The position numbers and the translations under genes were made by a program. DNA of 27,911 nt from CAIYHK01 sp964638795 (lineage in GTDB: Bacteria; Actinomycetota; Acidimicrobiia; Acidimicrobiales; Ilumatobacteraceae): NCBI GenBank assembly GCA_964638795.1, contig CAZXAX010000023.1, positions 1 through 27,911 of the forward strand, written 5' to 3'. Every line of letters begins with the position of its first letter. The stretch's first letter is position 1. Shown one piece after another: positions 7,216 to 13,587 of the stretch. Below the pieces are notes generated by a model. The model made no database searches, was not told where the DNA came from, and worked only from the letters and a program-made list of their open reading frames with translations.

Positions 7216-7327
7216 GAGGTGGTGGTTGGGACCTGTGCAACGGGTGCCCGTGAACCAGGTCAGGGTCGGAAGACAGCAGCCTTCAGCGGAAACACTCGTG
7301 TGCCGCAGTAATCCTGGCCATCACCTC
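7216..7327 (+). ncRNA. ffs: Signal recognition particle RNA (4.5S type), copy 1
   Basis: The 112-base RNA has the conserved SRP core 'ACCAGGTCAGGGTCGGAAGA' followed by 'CAGCAGCC'. This includes the GGAA tetraloop and the bulged side of the Ffh-binding hairpin. The 5' end (GAGGTGGTGG) pairs with the 3' end (CCATCACCTC), closing the long rod expected of the small bacterial SRP RNA. With Ffh it targets membrane and secreted proteins to FtsY and SecYEG. This copy lies beside tRNA-Ser(GGA) and tadA, a common place for it in Gram-positives, so it is probably the ancestral location. The sequence is identical to copy 2 at 8111-8222. No T-rich terminator follows. Confidence 0.93.
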
Positions 7328-7349
7328 AAACGGCGTGAAGCGATCTGAT
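7216..7349. repeat. 134-bp exact direct repeat, copy A (SRP RNA plus exonuclease 3' end)
   Basis: These 134 bases are identical to 8111-8244, offset 895. The match begins exactly at the first base of the SRP RNA and runs past the exonuclease stop codon into its last eight codons. The flanking bases differ on both sides. Confidence 0.97.
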
Positions 7350-7398
7350 TGGCGAGATCACGTTGCTCTCTCAAGGTGTTTGCGAGTTTCTCAGCACC
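7321..7398 (-). pseudogene. Remnant of the 5'-3' exonuclease C-terminus
   Basis: Read on the minus strand, these 26 codons give 'GAEKLANTLREQRDLAN' joined directly to 'QIASRRLR' and a TGA stop. Both halves match the intact exonuclease at 8216-9091 base for base (7348-7398 equals 8381-8431). Forty-six codons (138 bp) between them are missing, so the frame is kept. Immediately upstream is an in-frame TGA and no start, so the remnant is not translated. The junction has a two-base AT microhomology. It is a leftover of the duplication that also copied the SRP RNA. Confidence 0.85.
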
Positions 7399-7419
7399 TC
7401 ACAACATCTGACACAAACG

Positions 7420-7962
7420 TCAACCTGGACGAGATATCTCCGCGGATCGCAACGAATCAACGCGAATAGCTGATATTGATGCATCCAAAAATGCCACAGA
7501 TGCCGCATTGTCTACGACTCCACATTCCAATTTCAGAGTGGTGAAGTCGTCCGTCAGCTTGGCATAGGAGTGAATCGTCAGCATTCCCTGTTCACCATCA
7601 CCTAGTCCCACCTGACCAAAAGCGCGATAGACGGTTCCGGATCCTGCAACGAACCGGCAGTCTGTACTTACCGCCGAACCAGAGGAGTTAAGAACCAGCC
7701 CACCTCCGCTGATCATGTAATTGCCGGCCGGAAGAGTGACTTGGACCATTCGTTGCATCAGGTCCCAATCGCAGGATAGCGGGCAGTACCAATCAATACT
7801 CTGCCAACTAGTAACGATCTTGAAGACAGCGTCTTGAGGATTTTTGATTGATGATTCAGTCGCTCGGCCAAGTCCGAATGCGCCGAATGAAACTGAGGCC
7901 AGCACGACTAGGGCCACAAATGGCTTGGTCAGTTTGTTCAGAGATGCGCTTGTAATTGCCAT
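7420..7962 (-). CDS. Secreted or membrane-tethered protein of unknown function
   Basis: I do not recognise this 180-residue protein. The N-terminus has Lys residues and then a hydrophobic stretch (about 15-32, 'FVALVVLASVSFGAFGLG'), which could be a signal peptide or an N-terminal anchor. The rest is beta-rich and soluble, with four cysteines after the helix (two in 'WYCPLSCDW', then 'TDCRF' and 'LECGV'), suggesting disulfides outside the cell. 'QVTLPAGNYMISGGGLVLNS' resembles sheets seen in surface or collar-type proteins, but this is only impression. No good ribosome binding site precedes the ATG, so the mRNA may be leaderless. The gene lies between the two SRP RNA copies and seems to have come with, or after, the duplication. 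Confidence 0.65.
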   Translation of the reverse strand: MAITSASLNKLTKPFVALVVLASVSFGAFGLGRATESSIKNPQDAVFKIVTSWQSIDWYCPLSCDWDLMQRMVQVTLPAGNYMISGGGLVLNSSGSAVSTDCRFVAGSGTVYRAFGQVGLGDGEQGMLTIHSYAKLTDDFTTLKLECGVVDNAASVAFLDASISAIRVDSLRSAEISRPG

Positions 7963-8110
7963 AGGCCAAATTTACACGCATTCAAGGAAATGGTTATTGG
8001 TCTTTCCGATCAGGCTGGTTGAACCTATTGCCATTCTTGACGATGCGACATAGACAGCAACGCCATGCCACCATCTGGAGTGCTACAGCGCGGTGGTTGA
8101 CGCCTCATTA

Positions 8111-8222
8111 GAGGTGGTGGTTGGGACCTGTGCAACGGGTGCCCGTGAACCAGGTCAGGGTCGGAAGACAGCAGCCTTCAGCGGAAACACTCGTGTGCCG
8201 CAGTAATCCTGGCCATCACCTC
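8111..8222 (+). ncRNA. ffs: Signal recognition particle RNA (4.5S type), copy 2
   Basis: This copy is identical in all 112 bases to copy 1 (7216-7327), including the Ffh-binding hairpin with its GGAA tetraloop and the terminal pairing. The upstream 100 bases are unrelated to those of copy 1, so the promoter, if any, is different; I see no convincing -35/-10 pair. The last seven bases overlap the end of the exonuclease gene on the opposite strand, including its stop codon. Whether both copies are transcribed cannot be told from sequence. Confidence 0.9.
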
Positions 8223-8244
8223 AAACGGCGTGAAGCGATCTGAT
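8111..8244. repeat. 134-bp exact direct repeat, copy B
   Basis: Identical to 7216-7349. After this point the intact exonuclease coding sequence continues, whereas copy A jumps 138 bp ahead in that gene. A second identical block of 51 bases pairs 7348-7398 with 8381-8431. Confidence 0.97.
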
Positions 8245-9091
8245 CAACTCGATCAATCAGACGACTCGCGCCAATCTCATCAAATGCTTTTTCAAAACCT
8301 TTGAGCGGGCCTTGCCACTCCCAGTCATCAACTTCACCAACCTTGACGGTATCGACTGTTGTTGCAATTTTCTTAAACAGATTGGCGAGATCACGTTGCT
8401 CTCTCAAGGTGTTTGCGAGTTTCTCAGCACCCCGCACGGTGACATTCCAAGCAGAATGATCATCAGGGATTTCTTCAATGTGTTTGAACTTGGCAAGCAC
8501 AGTTGATGCACTCTTTGCTCCCCAGCCACTCAAGCCAGGAAAGCCATCCGCAGTATCGCCTACGAGACCCAGCCAGTCCGCAATCGACTCGGGACCAACA
8601 CCAAACTTTGCGCGCACAGCATCTTCATCAATGATTGTGTCGTTGCGACGATCCAGTTGCACGATGCGCTTCCCTTGCACACATTGACCAAGATCTTTAT
8701 CGGGTGTGAGCATCAGCACTTGGCGCACAGAACGATTTTCTCCTGCAACGCGAGCGCCACTGGCTAAAGCATCGTCGGCTTCATACTTCACCATCGGCCA
8801 CACGGTAACTCCGAGTTTTTCCAATACTTTTTCGATAACTGTTATCTGCGAAAGGATTTCGTCTTCCATGCCGTCGCTGGTCTTGTAGCCGTCCCAGAGA
8901 TCGTTGCGGAAGCTTTCGATCACATGATCGGTTGCCACCGCAATATGAGTGGCGCCCGATTCGAGCAGCGCAATTGTGGAACTTAAAACCCCTACTGACG
9001 CGGCCGTGTCACTGGCAGAACTGTGGCGTGCCGCCGACCCAAAGTGCTGGCGGTAGAGCTCGTAGGTTCCGTCAACGAGGTGGACGATCAT
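8216..9091 (-). CDS. 5'-3' exonuclease, FEN/PolA N-terminal family
   Basis: This 291-residue protein has the fold of the N-terminal 5'-nuclease domain of DNA polymerase I, without polymerase or 3'-5' exonuclease domains. Visible motifs are 'HLVDGTYELYRQHFG' with the first metal-binding Asp (about residue 7), 'KYEADDALASGA' and 'LTPDKDLGQ' with the acidic cluster, and the helix-3-turn-helix 'GDTADGFPGLSGWGAKSA', usually GDxSDNxPGVxGIGxKTA. Stand-alone versions remove RNA primers and process flaps. AAAGG lies six bases before the ATG at 9091. Its stop codon lies inside the 3' end of SRP RNA copy 2. It is transcribed divergently from the HNH nuclease gene. Confidence 0.9.
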   Translation of the reverse strand: MIVHLVDGTYELYRQHFGSAARHSSASDTAASVGVLSSTIALLESGATHIAVATDHVIESFRNDLWDGYKTSDGMEDEILSQITVIEKVLEKLGVTVWPMVKYEADDALASGARVAGENRSVRQVLMLTPDKDLGQCVQGKRIVQLDRRNDTIIDEDAVRAKFGVGPESIADWLGLVGDTADGFPGLSGWGAKSASTVLAKFKHIEEIPDDHSAWNVTVRGAEKLANTLREQRDLANLFKKIATTVDTVKVGEVDDWEWQGPLKGFEKAFDEIGASRLIDRVDQIASRRLR

Positions 9092-9195
9092 TATTGCCTT
9101 TCGGTCATGGGTTGGTAAGTGAAGTGGTCAGGGATACATTGTTGCACCCAGTCGGTAGATTGCGAATTGCTTCCTCTTGAATCTCGAGTTTGTGT

Positions 9196-9202
9196 GGGGA
9201 GG
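9196..9202 (+). promoter_or_regulatory. Ribosome binding site that sets the HNH gene start
   Basis: GGGGAGG lies six bases before GTG 9209. It is the strongest Shine-Dalgarno match in this leader. It argues against the longer frame opening at 9119, which has no such site. Confidence 0.6.
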
Positions 9203-9208
9203 CTGTTG

Positions 9209-10435
9209 GTGAAGATATCTGATGCTGTTGCGCGAGTGCGCGCCGTTTTGGACCTTGTGTGTTCATCACCTACCCACGAACTCGAAGTAGCAGAACTCCG
9301 AACCCGCATTTCTGACCTAGCGGGTGCCCGAGCTGCGATAGAGGCACTGGAACTTGACGCTGCGGAGCGACTCAGATCACTTGGGGCTGGTCATGCGGAA
9401 ATTGCTGACGAGTTTGTATCTAGTGGTGGGCGAAGTGCGCGTGAGGCCGGACGCATTGAAACTCGCGCTGGACTATGCGCAGAAATGCCCGCCTTACATG
9501 ATGCTCTGGCAGTTGGTGCGATCTCCGGTGGCCATATTGATGCCGTGGCACGAGGGCTGCGCAATGTCGGTGAAGAATCAAAGGATTCATTCATTGAAAG
9601 AGTGGATGATTTAGTTGCTGAGGCATCGGTCTTATCTGTAGATGATTTTTCGTCGCATGTTCGTGGTGTGGTCAAACTTCTCCAACACGACGCTGGCTTG
9701 TCCCAACTTGAGCGTCAACGACGGGCAACGGAACTTCGCACATGGACCGATGATGACGGAATGATTCTGCTACGAGGGCGTTTTGATCCTGAGCGGGGTA
9801 TCGCACTACTTGGCCGTCTCAATAGACAAATAGAAGCGATGTTCCACGCCGGTATTGACGTCAGCCCAGCACCGGGCATCCAACGCAATGACCACCTACG
9901 TGCCCTTGCGCTACTCGACTTAGTCTGTAGCAATGGCAGCGGGACAGGAGCTAACAGTCACTCGCAGGATGGATTCACCACATCACGTTCTGAAGTCCTT
10001 GTAGTTATTGATTGGGATACCTTGCGGCATGGAGTGAGCGCAAAATCAACAGTGCGCGGTGGCTACGGTATAGACCTTCCAGTTGAAACTGTGCGTCGAA
10101 TGGCTTGTGATGCGGGGATAATCCCAGTTGTCATGAATGGTGCTGGAGAAGTGCTTGATGTGGGGAGGGCTAAACGTTTGGCCAGTCCTGCACAACGCAA
10201 AGCACTCTATGCAATGCACTCAACATGTGCGATTAATGAGTGTCAAGTCAAGATCGAGCATTGTGTACCGCACCATATTGATTATTGGGAATCAGGTGGT
10301 TCCACAGACATAAGCAATCTCGTGCCTCTTTGCTCGAGGCATCATCACGCTGCCCACGAAGGTGGGTGGAAACTAAAACTCGAGGCGGGACACAAGCTCA
10401 CCGTTGAAAAGCCGACGGCAATCCAACGATGTTGA
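9209..10435 (+). CDS. DUF222 / HNH endonuclease-domain protein
   Basis: From GTG 9209 the protein has 408 residues. The N-terminal two-thirds is the helical DUF222 region ('ARAAIEALELDAAERL', then 'LRGRFDPERGIALLGRLNRQ'). The C-terminus is an HNH nuclease, with 'IEHCVPHHIDYWESGGSTD' then 'NLVPLCSRHHHAAHEGGWK'. Two cysteines ahead of it ('CAINEC') could bind zinc. This architecture is very common and multi-copy in Actinobacteria; its role, often guessed to be in mobile DNA or phage interactions, is not established. No IS or inverted repeats flank it here. It ends 11 bases from the convergent helicase stop. Confidence 0.85.
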   Translation: MKISDAVARVRAVLDLVCSSPTHELEVAELRTRISDLAGARAAIEALELDAAERLRSLGAGHAEIADEFVSSGGRSAREAGRIETRAGLCAEMPALHDALAVGAISGGHIDAVARGLRNVGEESKDSFIERVDDLVAEASVLSVDDFSSHVRGVVKLLQHDAGLSQLERQRRATELRTWTDDDGMILLRGRFDPERGIALLGRLNRQIEAMFHAGIDVSPAPGIQRNDHLRALALLDLVCSNGSGTGANSHSQDGFTTSRSEVLVVIDWDTLRHGVSAKSTVRGGYGIDLPVETVRRMACDAGIIPVVMNGAGEVLDVGRAKRLASPAQRKALYAMHSTCAINECQVKIEHCVPHHIDYWESGGSTDISNLVPLCSRHHHAAHEGGWKLKLEAGHKLTVEKPTAIQRC

Positions 10436-10446
10436 GCTGTGCTTAA

Positions 10447-12333
10447 TCAGTTGCTTGGGCGACGCGCACCTTTTGATGCGGGTGCACCTGCTGAACGACC
10501 ACCGGGCTTATAGCCACCTTTTCCACCTGGCCGACCACCAGAACTACGTGATGGGCCACCACGCTTAGCTCCGGATGACCTTGCTGGTCCAGCAGCACGA
10601 CCGTACCTATCAACCTTTGTCGGACGACCCGTCGCTGTACGTCCACGCGGTGGGCGATCATCGCGACTGTCTTCACGGCGTGGGCGACGGTCATCATCAC
10701 GACGTGGGCGCGCTGAACGATCGGAATCCTCAAAGCGACGCGGTCCACGATCATCTTCAAAACGACGTGAACGCGGTGCACGATCATCATCACGGCGAGG
10801 ACGAGCCGGACGATCATCATCACGACGCGGACGATAAGGGCGATCGTCATCACGACGGGCGCGCACTGGGCGGTCATCGTCGCGACGCGGGCGGCGTTCA
10901 AAACGGTCATCGTCACGACGCGGGCGCGCTGACCGATCTGAATCCTCAAAGCGACGCGGTCCACGATCATCTTCAAAACGACGTGAACGCGGTGCACGAT
11001 CATCATCACGGCGAGGACGAGCCGGACGATCATCATCACGACGCGGACGATAAGGCCTTTCACCACGATCACTGCGTGGGCCACGATCGCCACGATCATC
11101 ACGACGCGGTCCGCGCGGACCACGGTCCGAACGACCACCGCGGTCACCACGCTCACTGCGCTCGCGGCGCACAACTTTCACCTCTGGATGCTCGCCCTGT
11201 GGCAGCAACTCAATATCTGGCTGTGTGTTCTCGACCGGAAGATCAAACGCCTTCTGAACGTTTCTTGCATGTTTGCGCTGGTTGCCAACGACCAACGAGA
11301 CCACAACCCCACTTGCACCTGCACGTGCCGTACGGCCCGAGCGATGTTGATATTCGGTTGGGCTATCTGGAAGATCAAAGTGCACAACACATGTAACACC
11401 GTCTACATGGATTCCACGCGCGGCGACATCAGTTGCAACAAGTGCCCAAGTTTTTCCTTCGTGGAAATCGGCCAGTGCGCGATCACGCTGTTGCTGGCTA
11501 CGGCCACCATGAATTGCTGCTACCGGAACTCCGTCGTTCGTCAGCTTTGCTGCGAGACGATCGGCGCCGAACTTGGTACGACTGAACACAATCGTACGAC
11601 CCGCACGACGGATGATCTCAGCTGTTAGGTCAGTCCGATTGTCAGTATTTGCGTTCCAGAAGTAGTGGGTTAGTCGGCTGAGATCCTCATCAGTCGCCTC
11701 CACCTGCTTCTTTACAGGTGATTTCATGTGTGACTTTGCAAGTGATGCAGCAGCGCCGTCGAGAGTTGCAGAGAACAGCATTGTCTGGCGATCTTTATTG
11801 CACTGGTCAAGAATGCGCTTCACAGTGGGAAGAAATCCCATGTCTGACATGCGGTCAGCTTCATCAACCACAACGATGCCAACTTCATCAAGATTTACGA
11901 AGCCTTGGTCTATTAGATCCTCAAGACGACCTGGGCAAGCAACGAGCACGTCAACGCCGCGCTTCAGATTGTTCACTTGCATGTTTTGGCGCACGCCACC
12001 ATAAACAGCCGCAGAGAACATGCCACGAATGCGCGCTGCACCCTTAAGCACCTGGTGAATCTGCTCGGCTAGCTCACGTGTGGGAGAAAGCACAAGTGCA
12101 GATGGATGATGCGGTCGACCTGGTGTCATTCGTGCAATGAGTGGCAAGCCAAACGCAAGGGTCTTACCCGAACCAGTAGGTGCCGCCGCAACAAGGTCCT
12201 TGCCGGCGATTGCATCTGGAAAAGTAAGTGCTTGAACGGGGCTGGGCTCGGTGATTCCGTCTTCGGCAAGGTATTCAACCAAGTCCATAGGCGCGCCAAG
12301 GTCAGCAAAGGTCAAGGGGGTTTCGGGGTTCAT
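10447..12333 (-). CDS. DEAD-box ATP-dependent RNA helicase with Arg/Asp-rich tail
   Basis: The protein has 628 residues. The helicase core (about 1-370) holds the Q motif ('GITEPSPVQ'), motif I (APTGSGKT), PTRELA, VDEADRM (DEAD), SAT, 'IVFSRTKFGADRLA' and motif VI HRSGRTARAG. It resembles RhlE/DeaD-type helicases, which remodel structured RNA in ribosome assembly and mRNA decay. From about residue 395 the protein is a low-complexity tail of RRDDDR, RPARPRRDDDR and DRGPRR units, with Gly/Ser-rich repeats at the end. It is probably a disordered RNA-binding region. Two tail segments are near-identical because of a DNA duplication (10724-10839 and 10940-11055). The start is ATG 12333, with AGGA about eight bases upstream. 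Long open frames on the other strand and in the -1 frame here follow from the repeat. Confidence 0.93.
   Translation of the reverse strand: MNPETPLTFADLGAPMDLVEYLAEDGITEPSPVQALTFPDAIAGKDLVAAAPTGSGKTLAFGLPLIARMTPGRPHHPSALVLSPTRELAEQIHQVLKGAARIRGMFSAAVYGGVRQNMQVNNLKRGVDVLVACPGRLEDLIDQGFVNLDEVGIVVVDEADRMSDMGFLPTVKRILDQCNKDRQTMLFSATLDGAAASLAKSHMKSPVKKQVEATDEDLSRLTHYFWNANTDNRTDLTAEIIRRAGRTIVFSRTKFGADRLAAKLTNDGVPVAAIHGGRSQQQRDRALADFHEGKTWALVATDVAARGIHVDGVTCVVHFDLPDSPTEYQHRSGRTARAGASGVVVSLVVGNQRKHARNVQKAFDLPVENTQPDIELLPQGEHPEVKVVRRERSERGDRGGRSDRGPRGPRRDDRGDRGPRSDRGERPYRPRRDDDRPARPRRDDDRAPRSRRFEDDRGPRRFEDSDRSARPRRDDDRFERRPRRDDDRPVRARRDDDRPYRPRRDDDRPARPRRDDDRAPRSRRFEDDRGPRRFEDSDRSARPRRDDDRRPRREDSRDDRPPRGRTATGRPTKVDRYGRAAGPARSSGAKRGGPSRSSGGRPGGKGGYKPGGRSAGAPASKGARRPSN
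10724..10839. repeat. 116-bp exact direct repeat in helicase tail, copy 1
   Basis: These 116 bases are identical to 10940-11055. The 216-base offset is exactly 72 codons, so the frame is kept. It encodes the unit running from RPARPRRDDDR through RSRRFEDDRGPRRFEDS. Confidence 0.95.
10940..11055. repeat. 116-bp exact direct repeat in helicase tail, copy 2
   Basis: Identical to 10724-10839. The DNA between and around the copies is a looser repeat of the same RRDDDR-encoding unit. Confidence 0.95.
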
Positions 12334-12482
12334 TACGGATGTCCTGTCAATCGGTGCTCACCACGTTTAGGCGAGCGCTATGTCTGCAAAGCCGAAGCTG
12401 AGACGCTCAAGCCTTTAATGGTCGAAACCCAACTGGTCTCTATCTTCTAATGGCGAGGTCCGATGTGACACCGCGCATGTAA

Positions 12483-12524
12483 CTCCGTATTCGGAGGGAT
12501 TGGTACCTTACCAGCGTCACTGGT
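12483..12524 (-). terminator. Two hairpins after the prepilin peptidase gene
   Basis: ACCAG-cgtca-CTGGT (12510-12524) overlaps the stop codon of the prepilin peptidase gene. CTCCG-TATT-CGGAG (12483-12496) follows it downstream on the minus strand. Neither has a T-tract, so intrinsic termination is only possible; they could instead be mRNA 3'-end stabilisers. Confidence 0.3.
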
Positions 12525-13180
12525 TAGGTCGTCAAGGCCCAAATTGCTCCAATGATCAGAAATGGGCCGAATGCAAATCGGTGTTTCGTTCCATAACCCT
12601 TTAACAGCAACACAATTGCAAACAACGCGCCGAGAAAAAACCCGGCGAATGTGCCACGCATCACAGCACCGAATGATGAAAAGCCAAGCATTAATCCGAG
12701 CAGTGGGGCCAAATAAACATCGCCCCCACCGATTCCGCCACGACTCACAACACCAAGAATCATCATCACCAACGTCAATGCAACCATTGATACCGCCGCT
12801 TCAATAAGGCGCTCAAAGTTCCATTCAACCAAGGCGTGGAGAGTGACTAAGGCTCCGCACACAAGGGTTGCAAGCCATGAATACAGTCGTGGCAGATAAT
12901 GCGTGAACAAGTCAATGAAGCCTTGGGCCACAAGTGTGCTCACAAAAATGATGTAGGCGATTGTTGGCAACACATCTTGGTGAACATCAAGTGCCACCCA
13001 ATACGAAATGATCAAGGCAGCGAATAGTGCCCCGTCTGCGGAACGTGTTCGGTGAAAGCGGAGTCCGGTTGGCGGTGGCAACTCAGTGAAATACCGCGTG
13101 GACATCACGCGCACGCCACGACGCACTGAGGCGCGCACTGGTAAGAAACAAACAATCGCGAGCAGAGCCGCGTTGATCAT
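12524..13180 (-). CDS. Prepilin peptidase (A24 family), probably for the Tad pilus
   Basis: This 218-residue polytopic membrane protein has about six hydrophobic segments. The two catalytic aspartates of the A24 family appear in 'QGFIDLFTHYLPRL' and in the GxGD motif 'GIGGGDVYLAPLLGL'. It lacks the zinc-binding methyltransferase domain of PilD, so it resembles the CpaA/TadV type that cleaves Flp prepilins. The only prepilin-like substrates in the window are the Tad proteins at 1645-2846, about 10 kb away. The ATG at 13180 overlaps the epimerase stop (ATGA), so it is translated from the crotonyl-CoA reductase/epimerase mRNA. The substrate assignment is inference. Confidence 0.88.
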   Translation of the reverse strand: MINAALLAIVCFLPVRASVRRGVRVMSTRYFTELPPPTGLRFHRTRSADGALFAALIISYWVALDVHQDVLPTIAYIIFVSTLVAQGFIDLFTHYLPRLYSWLATLVCGALVTLHALVEWNFERLIEAAVSMVALTLVMMILGVVSRGGIGGGDVYLAPLLGLMLGFSSFGAVMRGTFAGFFLGALFAIVLLLKGYGTKHRFAFGPFLIIGAIWALTT

Positions 13181-13578
13181 TCTTGAACGAGTTCGATCAA
13201 CGTTCCGAAAGATCCCTTGGGATGAACAAATGCAACTGTTGTGCCACGCGAACCAGGGCGTGGTTCTTTGTCAATAGCTGTTGCGCCAGCTGCAACCATT
13301 GCGGCAAGAGCCTCAGCACAGTTATCGACGCGATAACCAATGTGATGGATGCCTTCGCCGCGCTTCTCAAGTGCTTTAGCCATCGTTGAGTCTGGGCGGG
13401 TTGGTGTAGTCAGCTGAATGTAACTATCGGCAACTTTAATTAGTGCTTCCTCAACACCGTCACGCTCAACCACTTCGCGGTGATGCACCTCGGCACCAAA
13501 TGCCCGCTGGTAGTACTCAATGGCGGCCTCAAGGTCGTGGACGGCGATGGCAACGTGGTCGATTTCAGTGAGAATCAT
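13177..13578 (-). CDS. mce: Methylmalonyl-CoA/ethylmalonyl-CoA epimerase
   Basis: The protein has 133 residues and a paired VOC (vicinal oxygen chelate) fold. Expected metal ligands are visible: His in 'IDHVAIAVHDLEAAIEYY', His in 'GEGIHHIGYRVDN' and Glu in the C-terminal 'FGTLIELVQE'. 'SYIQLTTP' and 'HPKGSFGTLIEL' are typical of the methylmalonyl-CoA epimerase family. It interconverts the 2R and 2S isomers of methylmalonyl-CoA, and in the ethylmalonyl-CoA pathway also of ethylmalonyl-CoA. It lies nine bases after the crotonyl-CoA carboxylase/reductase gene on the same strand, which supports the pathway role. It overlaps the prepilin peptidase gene by four bases. Confidence 0.92.
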   Translation of the reverse strand: MILTEIDHVAIAVHDLEAAIEYYQRAFGAEVHHREVVERDGVEEALIKVADSYIQLTTPTRPDSTMAKALEKRGEGIHHIGYRVDNCAEALAAMVAAGATAIDKEPRPGSRGTTVAFVHPKGSFGTLIELVQE

Positions 13579-13587
13579 GAGATAAGG

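Noticed and set aside
7399..8110. Insertion sequence between the SRP RNA copies.
   Set aside because: No transposase-like protein and no terminal inverted repeats were found. The flanking identity is asymmetric and contains the SRP RNA, which fits segmental duplication better.
9209..10435. Homing or mobile element around the DUF222/HNH gene.
   Set aside because: No inverted or direct repeats, group I intron or transposase are seen at its borders.
10724..11055. CRISPR array or tandem satellite.
   Set aside because: The repeats are coding, vary in unit length, lack unique spacers, and keep the helicase frame.
10443..11174. A 243-residue hydrophobic open frame (Val/Ile/Met-rich) on the minus strand.
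   Set aside because: It is the -1 frame of the Arg/Asp-repeat helicase tail. The repeats themselves keep the frame open, and it has no family resemblance.
10575..11396. A 273-residue His/Asp-rich open frame on the plus strand.
   Set aside because: It is antisense to the same repeat region, where RRDDDR codons read backward as His/Asp runs. It has no ribosome binding site and no domain.
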